Virus record (IMG/VR): IMGVR_UViG_3300046485_000074
Location: 1-26,424 of that record
Length of the DNA stretch: 26,424 nt
Strand: one strand, 5' to 3'
Source of the DNA: a virus
The notes beneath the pieces were generated by a model. The model was not told the origin of the DNA. It searched no databases and saw only the letters and a list, made by a program, of their open reading frames with translations. Below are positions 14,399-21,600 of this stretch, piece after piece. Position 1 is the stretch's first letter. Each line of letters begins with the position of its first letter. The translations under genes were made by a program, and so were the position numbers.

Positions 14399-16749
14399 GC
14401 CGCCTCCTGATACGGGGGCAGCACGAGATCCGCCTGCCCGTCATGAACGACAATCTGGGCGTCGGCCAACCTCGCGGCGTCGCGGTTGTGGCTGACGAAA
14501 AGGATGTGATGGAAGCCGCCAATCTCGCGCACCTTGCGGAGCATCGAGAGGTAGCGTGAGGCGTTTTCGCCGTCGAGGGCGCCTGTGGTTTCGTCGCGCC
14601 ATGCCGTCCGCACGGGCGTCTGGCTGCGCGAGTTCGAGAAGATGGCGAGCGCGTTCTTCAGCGCCTCTTCGACGATCACCTGTTCCCCACCGGACAGGTC
14701 GCTCAGGTCGCGCGCGTCTCCGCCTCGAGCGCCGTCGGCCACCTTGAGCTCGAAGGCCTCCTTCATTCCCTTGCCGGACGCCGTGGCTTCCTGCGTGACC
14801 AGGTCCACGGTGAACCGTGAGCCGAACGAGGCCTCGAGGAGTTGGTTGGTCAGCCGGCTGACGGTGGGGCCCGCCGCGTCGATCTCGAGGACCGGGAGGC
14901 CATCGCGCCCCAGCGCCTTCGCCAGCCAGGTCCAGTCGAGCCAGGCCGTGTCGAGCGTGATGAGGGTCGCCTCGAGGCCGGCCAGCTCCACGCGCGCCTC
15001 CGCGATCCGGGTGAGACGACGAGCCAGGTCGCCGGCCTCCGCCTCGAGGCGCGCCAGCGTGGCCGTGCCGGCGTCCCGGGCGCTCCGGAGACGCGCGAGC
15101 TGCGCCGTGAGGTCCGCTACGTGGGCCGCCGCCTGCGCCGTGGCTGTACAGGCGGCCTCGGCCGCCGTGTGCGCCTCACGGGCCTGCAGGAGCGCCGCGT
15201 CGGCCTTCGTCTTCGCGTCGGCCAGGGCCGCCATGCGCGCCGCGAGCCGGCCATCGACCTCTTGCAGGCGTGCCGCGTGCTCGGCCTGGGCGGTCTCTCG
15301 CTGGCGGGCCAGTTCGGTCAGCCGGGCCTCGGCGACGGCCAGCGGTTCAGCCAACTTCGCGACCGCGGCCAACGCGACGCGCTGCGTCTCGGCCTCGCCG
15401 ATGCGTGTCCGCGTCTGCGTGAGCGCCGCATTCGCGAGGACTTCCGCCTCATGAATCTGGTCGGCGTCCATCTTCAACGCGGGCACTCTCGCCGCCACGG
15501 TCTCCAGTGCCGGGATCTGCGTGACGGCCTGACGCGCTGTGATGAGGAACCTGCAGGCCCCGTATGCCCCGGCGCCAGCGCACGGCACCGTGTTCACCAG
15601 GCCGGCTTGCTCGCGGACGCGCGCGAGATCCTTGGCGGCCTGCTCGGCCTCACGGACTCGAAACTCTGCGTCACGCCGCCGCGTCTGCAGGGCCACGATC
15701 TCCTCGGCGGTGGCCTCCGCCGTCGCTCGGAGCTCGGTCAGCCTGGAGTCCAGCGTCGCCAGGTCAGCGACGGCGGTCCGAATCGCGGACGCCTGGCCGA
15801 GCACGAGTTGGTTGTTCTGCACGCGAGCGTCCAGGTCACGCAACGCGGTGGCGAGCTGCGCCTGGAGCCCCTCGCGATCGCGCGTCGCCTGCATGTCGTC
15901 AGCGCGGGCCTCGCTGACCGCGTCGGCGATCGCCCGCTCCGCCCGCTGAATGTCCACGCGGGCCGTGTCGCGGCGCAGCGTGGCCGCCTGATGCGTGCTG
16001 GCCATGGCGCGCGCGCCGGCGAGAGCCGTCTCGGTCTGGTCGATCACGACGTCGGCCTGCGTGGCGGCTTGGCGGGCCGTCTCGTGCTCGCGTGTGAGAC
16101 CCGCCTGTCGGGCGAGCAGCTGCGGCTCCTGGTCGACACTGGCCGTGCGCGCAACCGCGTCCCGGGTCGCCCGGACCCGGATCCGGGATTGGTCGACCAG
16201 CCCCGCCGCCGTACGCGCCGTCTGCGCCAGCGTCTCGTAGTGGTCCAGGCCGAGGAGTTGTGCGAAGAGCGTCTTCCGGCCTTTGCGATCGAGCGTGGCG
16301 AACGACCCCGCGCGATTCTGCGCGGAGAAGGCCGACGCCAGCATGAGCGCCTGCGGCGGGAACGTCCGCGCCACCGCCGCGTCGAAGGTCGAGACTTTCC
16401 CGTCGGTGAGCGGCACCTCGCCGGCGTCCGTGGTCTGCGTGAGCACGGCCTCCGAGGTCCGGCGCACGCCGTCCAGGTTGACGCGCGCACGGAATGTCCC
16501 GCGCCCCTCGAGGTCGAACGCCGCGTCAATGAAACTGTCGCGCCCCGTGGCGTAGTCGACCAGCTCGCGGTCGGATCGGCTGGGGAACGTGCGGTACAGG
16601 GCGGCCAGGGGTGACTCGATGATCGTGCTCTTGCCCTCGCCATTGGCGCCCACGATCGCGATCAGTCCGGGCGGCAGGTCGCGGAGATCCACGGTGACCG
16701 GGTCGCCGAACCGCAACATCCCCTTGACGGTGAAGCTGGCGAGTCTCAT
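14395..16749 (-). CDS. SbcC/Rad50-like recombination ATPase
   Basis: A 784-residue SMC-like ATPase. The N-terminal lobe has Walker A (GANGEGKST, 34-42). Long coiled coils follow, interrupted near residue 405 by TVPCAGAGAYGACRFL, the likely hinge or zinc hook. The C-terminal lobe has the signature LSDLSGGEQ and a Walker B-like RTAWRDETTGALDGEN, then the HILFVSHNRD switch. The hook has C-x8-C rather than the classical CxxC. Partner proteins (SbcD/Mre11) cut DNA ends and hairpins using its ATPase; an SbcD-like gene lies 1 kb upstream. It is shorter than E. coli SbcC (1048), as is usual in phages. The ATG at 16749 overlaps the previous stop and has GAGG 7 bases upstream. Confidence 0.92.
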   Translation of the reverse strand: MRLASFTVKGMLRFGDPVTVDLRDLPPGLIAIVGANGEGKSTIIESPLAALYRTFPSRSDRELVDYATGRDSFIDAAFDLEGRGTFRARVNLDGVRRTSEAVLTQTTDAGEVPLTDGKVSTFDAAVARTFPPQALMLASAFSAQNRAGSFATLDRKGRKTLFAQLLGLDHYETLAQTARTAAGLVDQSRIRVRATRDAVARTASVDQEPQLLARQAGLTREHETARQAATQADVVIDQTETALAGARAMASTHQAATLRRDTARVDIQRAERAIADAVSEARADDMQATRDREGLQAQLATALRDLDARVQNNQLVLGQASAIRTAVADLATLDSRLTELRATAEATAEEIVALQTRRRDAEFRVREAEQAAKDLARVREQAGLVNTVPCAGAGAYGACRFLITARQAVTQIPALETVAARVPALKMDADQIHEAEVLANAALTQTRTRIGEAETQRVALAAVAKLAEPLAVAEARLTELARQRETAQAEHAARLQEVDGRLAARMAALADAKTKADAALLQAREAHTAAEAACTATAQAAAHVADLTAQLARLRSARDAGTATLARLEAEAGDLARRLTRIAEARVELAGLEATLITLDTAWLDWTWLAKALGRDGLPVLEIDAAGPTVSRLTNQLLEASFGSRFTVDLVTQEATASGKGMKEAFELKVADGARGGDARDLSDLSGGEQVIVEEALKNALAIFSNSRSQTPVRTAWRDETTGALDGENASRYLSMLRKVREIGGFHHILFVSHNRDAARLADAQIVVHDGQADLVLPPYQEAA

Positions 16750-17228
16750 GCCGCCACCTCACGATCCGTCGTCGTGGGCGCTTCGAGCGCCGTCAGTTCC
16801 TGCGTGAGCGCCGCGAGCATGGTCCCGGCATCGGCGTGCTCGAGCTGCCCGAGGCGGCCCAGCGCGGAGACGCGCGGTTCCTGCCCACTCGCCTCGGCCC
16901 ACGCCACCAGCTTCTCGGCGAGGGTCCGCGCGATCGCCACCGCCGGCGCCCGCAGGCCCCGATCCGGGAGAGCCACCAACTCCACATCGCAGCGGGCGGC
17001 CTCCGCGAAAGGCGCGCGGACCAACGCGAGGTCGATCACCTGGCGCTCGGACGCCGCGCACGTCGCGCGCACGCGGACCTCGCAGCCGGCCCACGTCGCC
17101 GGCGCGTCGATGTCCTTGCCACCCGACCCGGCGGTCACGCGCCAGGTGAAGGCATCGCGGGTGAGCAGGCCTTCAACGTGGTAAAGAGGGGCGCAGTCAA
17201 TCGGGAACGATCGCAGTGAGTACTTCAT
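16746..17228 (-). CDS. Unknown protein between HNH and SbcC-like genes
   Basis: A 160-residue protein I do not recognise. It starts MKYSLRSFPIDCAPLYHVEG and continues as alternating beta strands (FTWRVTAG, CEVRVRATC, VIDLALVRAPF, CDVELVAL), followed by two helices (AIARTLAEKLVAWAEA and MLAALTQELTALE). It has three or four Cys residues without an obvious metal spacing. The ATG at 17228 has AGGGG 7 bases upstream and overlaps the HNH stop. Its stop overlaps the SbcC-like ATG, so it is co-translated with it. It may be an accessory subunit of the SbcCD-like complex; this is inference from position. Confidence 0.65.
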   Translation of the reverse strand: MKYSLRSFPIDCAPLYHVEGLLTRDAFTWRVTAGSGGKDIDAPATWAGCEVRVRATCAASERQVIDLALVRAPFAEAARCDVELVALPDRGLRAPAVAIARTLAEKLVAWAEASGQEPRVSALGRLGQLEHADAGTMLAALTQELTALEAPTTTDREVAA

Positions 17229-17761
17229 GCTGCAACCCCTTTCCACTTGGCGCCGTTGAGAACGTCGTAGATGGTCGAGCGTGCGACGCCGAATTGCCGC
17301 GCGAGTTCGGCTGGAGACACGGAGCCTCGAGACGCTCGGATTGTGAGGACGTCGGACTCTGTCAGTTTCGTCCCCGCCCCGCGACGCGTGTTCACGGCGG
17401 TGGTGACGGGCTCAAGGTGATCGGGATTCACACAGCCCGGATTCTTACAGGTGTGGTCCAAGACAAGCCCGGCTGGCACGGGCCCATGCGCGCGTTCGTA
17501 GTAGTAGACATACGATGACTTGTAGGTGCCGTCACGAAGACGCTTGGCTCCGGCTCGTCTTTCGCGACCGCGCCTGTAGCCGTTCCAATTCCAACAACCC
17601 GTGGATGGATCGACGGTGTGGCCAGGAGAGGACCACTTGTGCCCAGAATGGCCGCGTGCGAACCGTCGTGGCTGACCCCTAATAGCCCCCTTGCGTGGGT
17701 CTGTCACTTGGGAGATGCGAGTAGGCGTCCCGCAGCCGCATTCACACAGCCCGGCGCTCAT
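17225..17761 (-). CDS. HNH endonuclease with C-terminal HTH, probable homing enzyme
   Basis: A 178-residue nuclease. The HNH motif is LVLDHTCKNPGCVNPDHLEPV, residues ~99-119, with D102/H103, C105, C110 and H115 as the metal and zinc ligands. The Cys-rich N-terminus (CECGCG) may be a small zinc finger. The C-terminus (~133-172, LTESDVLTIRASRGSV and ELARQFGVARSTIYDVLNG) is an HTH like those used by HNH homing enzymes to recognise their site. The stretch reads less GC-rich than its neighbours. It is wedged between the SbcD-like and SbcC-like genes with ATGA overlaps on both sides. It is probably a free-standing selfish gene that entered this module. Confidence 0.88.
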   Translation of the reverse strand: MSAGLCECGCGTPTRISQVTDPRKGAIRGQPRRFARGHSGHKWSSPGHTVDPSTGCWNWNGYRRGRERRAGAKRLRDGTYKSSYVYYYERAHGPVPAGLVLDHTCKNPGCVNPDHLEPVTTAVNTRRGAGTKLTESDVLTIRASRGSVSPAELARQFGVARSTIYDVLNGAKWKGVAA

Positions 17762-18519
17762 GCGGCCTCCTCGTATTCAACGACGATGTACCGCTTCTCC
17801 TCTGTCTCGCCGAAATCCATTCGGCAGACGCTCCCAACGTAATGGGCCCCGCCGATTTCTTGTGGCGCGTGGATGTGGCCGAGCAACTTCGGGACGTCGC
17901 CGAGGAGATCGAGCATCGCGCCATCGGCCTCCAGTTCCACCCCGATCGATGGCTGGCCAGAGCTGGCGCGAGCGCCCGCGATATTGAGGTGCCCGATGAA
18001 GAGTGGGAGATAGCCCTTCTCGGCGGCGACAACGAGGTTAAGTCCAAGCCCTCGGAAGATGGATTCGAGCGCCGCCTGGCCGGCGCCAAGCGTCGTACTC
18101 GCGTCGGTGCCGGAGGCAATGAGGCCCGCCCTCGAGGGATACGGGCAACAGGCAATCGCCGCGCGTCCGTCTGTGGCTAGATCGACGTAGACCGTCTCTG
18201 GGGTGGTTACCACGCGCACCGGCCACGCGGTGGCCAGCTTGTCGAAGATCTCGAGGTCCCCTGGCACGCAGTGGTTCCCGCGCACAACGACCACTGGCGC
18301 CACGCCGGCCATGCGCAGGAGTCGTTCCGCGAAGGCGTTCCGGTCCGCGGCCGTTGACCGCGTGTGGAACACGTCCCCAAGCTGCAGCCACGCCGCCAGA
18401 TTCGGAAGGGCGAGCCCGGCTTTGATGATGTCGTCGAACGCCCGAAGGCGTGCGGCATTGCGCGCGTTGCCCTCCTGGAGGTGCAGGTCGCCGATGGCTA
18501 CGATCTGATGCGTCGTCAT
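17758..18519 (-). CDS. SbcD/Mre11-like metallophosphoesterase
   Basis: A 253-residue calcineurin-like phosphoesterase with the five nuclease motifs in order: AIGDLHL (D11, H13), LGDVFHTR (D49, H52), RGNHC (N82, H83), FIGHLNIAG and LLGHIHAPQ. These bind two Mn ions and cut DNA in Mre11, SbcD and T4 gp47. It lacks the long capping region of cellular SbcD (about 400 residues), as phage versions often do. The ATG at 18519 has GGAG 6 bases upstream. An earlier ATG at 18531 overlaps the upstream stop but has no ribosome site. It would act with the SbcC-like ATPase in end resection. Confidence 0.9.
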   Translation of the reverse strand: MTTHQIVAIGDLHLQEGNARNAARLRAFDDIIKAGLALPNLAAWLQLGDVFHTRSTAADRNAFAERLLRMAGVAPVVVVRGNHCVPGDLEIFDKLATAWPVRVVTTPETVYVDLATDGRAAIACCPYPSRAGLIASGTDASTTLGAGQAALESIFRGLGLNLVVAAEKGYLPLFIGHLNIAGARASSGQPSIGVELEADGAMLDLLGDVPKLLGHIHAPQEIGGAHYVGSVCRMDFGETEEKRYIVVEYEEAA

Positions 18520-18530
18520 CGTCGTCTCCA

Positions 18531-19847
18531 TCAGAAGGGAATATCGTTAGCCGTCAGCGCGGGTTCGCCGGCGCCGACGGGCAGTTCGGGCTGGCGGGCG
18601 TCCGCCGGCGTGAGCGACGTGAGCTCCGTGCCGTACTTACCCTTGTTCTCCGTCGTGATGGTGACGGGCTGGCCCGCTTGCTTCGCGGCCGTGGCGGCAT
18701 GGGCGATCGACTGGCTGAACGTGCTGGTCTCGAGCCCGTCGGTGAAGGCGATCGCATACCGAGTCCAGGAGCCCTGCGCGTTCGTGCCCTGCTTGGCGAT
18801 GACGCACGCCTTGACATACCGCTTCGCCACGATCGCGCCGTCGACGACGGCTGGGGCAGGTTGGGCGAGCGCCGGGGCGGGCTGGGAGACCGCCGCCGGC
18901 GTGGGGGCCTGAGCGGGGATTACGGCCTGGGGCTGCGGCGCCGGCAAGGCGAGCGGCTGAGCGGCCGGAGGAACAGCGGCGGGCGCCTCGGGCTGGGCCG
19001 AGGGGAAGTCCACCACGACGCCGGCCGCCAGCGCAGGGCGCGGGCGAGTCATCGCGGGCAAGGAGGCTGTGGTGTAGAGGGCTGACGTGCCAGCCAGGGC
19101 CCGCTGCATCACGACTTCGCGCACCGCCGGATCGGCGAGGTCCGGCACGTACGACACGCGCAGGACCACGAACGGCTGTGCGAGCTCCTGCACGGTGTAG
19201 CGGTGCTTGAGACCGAGTTGCCGGATCGCCGCGCTCATCGCCTTGGTCTCGGCGAGGCGCAGGCCCTGTGCGCGCGCCTGCAGCACGCGCTTCTCCGACC
19301 AGCCGTTGATCGACCAGGTCTGCTTGTCCTTGGGCAGCGATCGATTCTCGGCCTGCAGGGCCGCCCACTTATCCGGCGTCCAGCCGCCGATCTGCGCGGA
19401 GCCGTCGCGGAAGTCCACTTCCTTGGTGCCGTGCAGGCTCATCCATGTCCCGTCGATGCCCTGCACCAGCCCGACTGCGCGGTACTCCCACAGGTTTGGG
19501 ATCGTGCGGTCGTCCAGGCGCGTGGTCAGCTCGGGATGCCAGGCGACGCCGGCACACTGGGCAATCCGCTTGAGTCCCAGCGCGCTGATCGCCCGCTCGC
19601 CGTCCGACTTCATCGTCGCGCGGTCGAAGTAGGTGTCGGAGCCGAAGCCGTCGTCGTTGATGGTGGCGTCGATGAGCACCATCGAGACGTTCACGCCGTA
19701 GCCGGGCGCGAACGCCCAGATCTTCATCGCCGGCGAGAGGACGTGGAAGCCCCGCTGCTGCCAGTCCAACACCTTCGCCGCCAGGGCGACGGGATCGGCG
19801 ATGACGCCAGCCGGTTCGGGTTGTGTTACCATCTGCGGGTCGGGCAT
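18531..19847 (-). CDS. Annealing-type recombination protein fused to SSB-like C-terminus
   Basis: A 438-residue protein. The N-terminal part (~1-260) matches a phage recombination-protein pattern by eye: TIPNLWEYRAVGLVQGIDGT, KEVDFRDGSAQIGGW, and AETKAMSAAIRQLGLKHRYT before ELAQPFVVLRV. A Pro/Ala/Gln-rich linker (~265-335) follows. The C-terminal part (~340-412) looks like an OB fold (YVKACVIAKQGTNAQGSWTR, then AFTDGLETSTFS). The protein ends LTANDIPF, like the DDDIPF tip by which SSB recruits partners. It is the likely single-strand annealing and SSB component alongside the SbcCD-like pair. The ATG at 19847 has AAGGA 7 bases upstream. The exact recombinase family is not certain. Confidence 0.62.
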   Translation of the reverse strand: MPDPQMVTQPEPAGVIADPVALAAKVLDWQQRGFHVLSPAMKIWAFAPGYGVNVSMVLIDATINDDGFGSDTYFDRATMKSDGERAISALGLKRIAQCAGVAWHPELTTRLDDRTIPNLWEYRAVGLVQGIDGTWMSLHGTKEVDFRDGSAQIGGWTPDKWAALQAENRSLPKDKQTWSINGWSEKRVLQARAQGLRLAETKAMSAAIRQLGLKHRYTVQELAQPFVVLRVSYVPDLADPAVREVVMQRALAGTSALYTTASLPAMTRPRPALAAGVVVDFPSAQPEAPAAVPPAAQPLALPAPQPQAVIPAQAPTPAAVSQPAPALAQPAPAVVDGAIVAKRYVKACVIAKQGTNAQGSWTRYAIAFTDGLETSTFSQSIAHAATAAKQAGQPVTITTENKGKYGTELTSLTPADARQPELPVGAGEPALTANDIPF

Positions 19848-19872
19848 CTCTGAATCCTTCCTTGCCTGACAT

Positions 19873-19894
19873 GGGCCGCGCTGCAACGCGGCCC
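19873..19894. promoter_or_regulatory. Hairpin in the leader of the annealing-protein gene
   Basis: A perfect 8-base stem GGGCCGCG / CGCGGCCC with a 6-base loop lies in the 60-base gap between the excisionase-like gene and the annealing-protein gene. No T-run follows on either strand, so it is not a standard intrinsic terminator. It could protect or attenuate the downstream message. Confidence 0.4.
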
Positions 19895-19907
19895 GTTGTG
19901 TGTACCG

Positions 19908-20180
19908 CTACGAGAAGCGTCGCTGCGCGGGCGCGATCGCGTAGTCGACGAGGGGCGGCCTCCGCACGGACGCCGGAGGGTCACACGCGGGCGCCTGGCG
20001 TCGCGCCTCGAGGTACTCGAGCAGGTCGGTCTCGCGGATGTAGATACGCGCGTTCCGTCCGCCGAGCAGTCGAGTGGAGGCCAGTAGCCGCCTGCTGACG
20101 AGTTTGTAGACCGTGGCGGTCGGCACACCGATCCGCTCCGCCGCGTCGTCGATCGTCAGCAGTCTGAGATTGGCGGCCAT
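19908..20180 (-). CDS. Excisionase-family HTH DNA-binding protein
   Basis: A 90-residue protein with a helix_turn_helix_17 / excisionase-type domain in residues ~6-62: LLTIDDAAERIGVPTATVYK, a basic turn RRLLASTRLLGGRNARIY, and IRETDLLEYLEARRQ. The C-terminal third is Pro/Arg-rich and probably disordered. The ATG at 20180 has AGGAG 6 bases upstream. It lies in the early operon about 1.4 kb from the integrase. It could be the recombination directionality factor or a transcription regulator; the fold is clear but the role is not. Confidence 0.8.
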   Translation of the reverse strand: MAANLRLLTIDDAAERIGVPTATVYKLVSRRLLASTRLLGGRNARIYIRETDLLEYLEARRQAPACDPPASVRRPPLVDYAIAPAQRRFS

Positions 20181-20189
20181 GGTCCGCTC

Positions 20190-20366
20190 CTACCACCAGC
20201 ACCCGGACAGGACGCAGAACCACCAGGGCTGCTGGCCCGCCTCGCAGAACCGGCAGATGTCCGGGTACGGAATCGAGGCCATCGCCGCCGCGAGCACGGG
20301 GCTGACGATGAGGGCCTGGGTGACGCGCCACGCGAGCTGCGCCGCTGTCGAGTTCATCCGACGCAT
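20190..20366 (-). CDS. Small Cys-rich membrane protein
   Basis: A 58-residue protein starting MRRMNSTAAQ. It has a likely membrane helix (~12-33, VTQALIVSPVLAAAMASI) and an unusual end rich in Cys and Trp (CRFC at 38-41, then C51, C56 and a final WW). The ATG at 20366 follows AAGGAGG by 4 bases, a strong site. It overlaps the end of the upstream gene by 13 bases in another frame. Function unknown. Confidence 0.5.
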   Translation of the reverse strand: MRRMNSTAAQLAWRVTQALIVSPVLAAAMASIPYPDICRFCEAGQQPWWFCVLSGCWW

Positions 20367-20806
20367 ACGTCCTCCTTCGAGTGATCTGATCGCCAAGACG
20401 CCTTCGCCATGCGTGGCTTGACGATCGTCAGCAGCAGCGCGTAGACGTCCGCGATCGTGGGTGCTGAGAGGTGCCACTCCGCGCGCAGCTCCTCAAGCAA
20501 GCAGGCGCGGAACAACGGAGGTGTGTCGCTCAATCGATCGAGCGCGATGTGGCGCAGCCCCGAAAGCTGCTGGCTCCAATGCGCGGCCGTCTCGTGCAGC
20601 AGCTTCACGGGCGCCATGCAGCGTCGCTCCTGCAGGAAGCAGGCTTCGCAGTATCGCGGCGCCGGCGATGGCACCTGGACGCTCTTGTCCCAGCCGTTCA
20701 TGGTCAGCGTGGTCGGATGCCAGGTGACGGTCACGGGCCAGCGATGCCCATACGGACACTCGGCCACCATCGACGTCGGGAAGACGGGGTTGACGGGATC
20801 AGTCAT
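20354..20806 (-). CDS. Unknown protein with N-terminal zinc-ribbon-like motif
   Basis: A 150-residue protein. The first 65 residues contain ECPYGHRW (C17, H21) and YCEAC-x6-C (C53, C56, C63), which may bind zinc in a rubredoxin-like ribbon. The remainder is helical (ALDRLSDTPPLFRACLLEEL, IADVYALLLTIVKPRMA). The ATG at 20806 has GGGAG 7 bases upstream and overlaps the preceding stop by ATGA. No family recognised. It belongs to the first part of the early operon, where host-takeover proteins are often found. Confidence 0.65.
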   Translation of the reverse strand: MTDPVNPVFPTSMVAECPYGHRWPVTVTWHPTTLTMNGWDKSVQVPSPAPRYCEACFLQERRCMAPVKLLHETAAHWSQQLSGLRHIALDRLSDTPPLFRACLLEELRAEWHLSAPTIADVYALLLTIVKPRMAKASWRSDHSKEDVCVG

Positions 20807-21114
20807 CGGGACGCTCCCGCCTCTGCGGCGAGCGACGCCGCCACGAGCTCGACCAGGCGGCGAGCGGCTTTCTCAACAGACGTGGAGGACGTGGGCCAGT
20901 ACGTGGGGTGCGTGGTGGCCGGGGCGCTCGTCGGCCAGGTGGTCGACGTGCTGGGACCATCGACCACCTGGAGCGACGCGCGCACGACGGCGGCCTGATC
21001 GAACAACGCCTCGACCTGGCCGAAGCTGGGTGACTCCCCTGCTCGGTGCAACGCCTTCAGCTTGTCGAGGTGGTCGAGCAGCTCGAGGAGGTGAGTCGCT
21101 GTGGCGGAAGTCAT
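20803..21114 (-). CDS. Unknown small protein with Ser/Thr/Pro-rich centre
   Basis: A 103-residue protein: an N-terminal helix (HLLELLDHLDKLKALHRA), a second helix (FGQVEALFDQAAVVRASLQV), a low-complexity Ser/Thr/Pro/Trp segment (~54-79) and a final amphipathic helix (EKAARRLVELVAASLAAEA). The ATG at 21114 overlaps the XRE stop by ATGA with GGAGG 4 bases upstream, and the stop overlaps the next ATG. It is the second gene of the early operon. Function unknown. Confidence 0.6.
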   Translation of the reverse strand: MTSATATHLLELLDHLDKLKALHRAGESPSFGQVEALFDQAAVVRASLQVVDGPSTSTTWPTSAPATTHPTYWPTSSTSVEKAARRLVELVAASLAAEAGASR

Positions 21115-21344
21115 GCCGCCTCCTGGGGTGTGCGAATCAGGTAGCGGCGAACGGAATAGCCGAGGCCCTTGGCCAGCTTCTTCGCAGTTCGATTGGTCTG
21201 TCGCTCGCCGCGGAGGAAGCGAATGACCGTCATGTCTGAGACACAGGCACGGTCGGCCAGGTCGGCCTTGTTCAACCCGGCGACAGCCATGTCCTCGGCC
21301 ATCAACCGGATGTCGAACGCAACGCCCGAGGGGGTGGTCTTCAT
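21111..21344 (-). CDS. XRE-family (Cro/CI-type) transcription regulator
   Basis: A 77-residue single-domain HTH protein. Residues ~24-50 read LNKADLADRACVSDMTVIRF followed by LRGERQTNRT, the standard XRE helix-turn-helix. The closing helices (KKLAKGLGYSVRRYLI) complete the five-helix fold. There is no C-terminal cleavage or oligomerisation domain, so it is more like Cro than a full CI repressor. It is the first gene of the leftward early operon. It lies directly beneath a near-consensus promoter whose -10 box is inside a palindrome, which suggests autorepression. No Shine-Dalgarno is present, and the promoter would start transcription only a few bases before the ATG. Confidence 0.85.
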   Translation of the reverse strand: MKTTPSGVAFDIRLMAEDMAVAGLNKADLADRACVSDMTVIRFLRGERQTNRTAKKLAKGLGYSVRRYLIRTPQEAA

Positions 21345-21348
21345 TGCG

Positions 21349-21373
21349 GACCGGAGTATAGAAACATCCGGTC
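21349..21373. promoter_or_regulatory. Operator candidate overlapping the early promoter
   Basis: A perfect 7-base dyad GACCGGA-N11-TCCGGTC. It covers the -10 box and much of the spacer of the early promoter, right beside the XRE gene. The spacing suits a homodimeric HTH protein binding one helix face, so the XRE protein is the first candidate for binding it. Inference from position. Confidence 0.55.
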
Positions 21374-21384
21374 TTCTCTGTCAA
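21355..21384 (-). promoter_or_regulatory. Strong sigma70-type promoter of the early operon
   Basis: On the minus strand TTGACA (21384-21379, exact consensus) is followed after 18 bases by TATACT (21360-21355, 5 of 6). Only 10 bases separate the -10 box from the XRE ATG, so the transcript should begin about 3-5 bases before it and be leaderless or nearly so. This is the best promoter in the window and would drive the whole leftward early operon. Confidence 0.75.
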
Positions 21385-21600
21385 CCACTTTTATTAGACA
21401 CGGCCAACAATGCAAACCGGCCAGACGTACGATGCGGCGTAATGAGTGACCGCCCGATCTTCCATGCCGACCTCGGCGGGTATTTTGGAGCGCTGCGCCT
21501 GGCCCGAGGGCGCAGCAACTCCGCGTAGAGGTCCATACGCGCTGGTTCACCGTCTACCTGCTCGGCCCCTTCGCGCGTATCGCTGACGCCGCCCATCGCG
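21385..21600. other. Intergenic region between early promoter and integrase
   Basis: These 216 bases hold no convincing gene. A short plus-strand frame (21442-21528) reads MSDRPIFHADLGGYFGALRL and stops at TAG 21526, without a ribosome site. It resembles the first residues of an HTH protein and may be a remnant. It lies in the same frame as the integrase, but the sequence between the TAG and the integrase GTG is Ser/Pro-rich and not protein-like. No clear promoter for the integrase was seen. Confidence 0.3.

Noticed and set aside
14842-16614. Plus-strand open frame of 590 codons antisense to the SbcC-like gene
   Set aside because: No domain, Arg/Gly-rich composition and no ribosome site; a mirror of the real gene.
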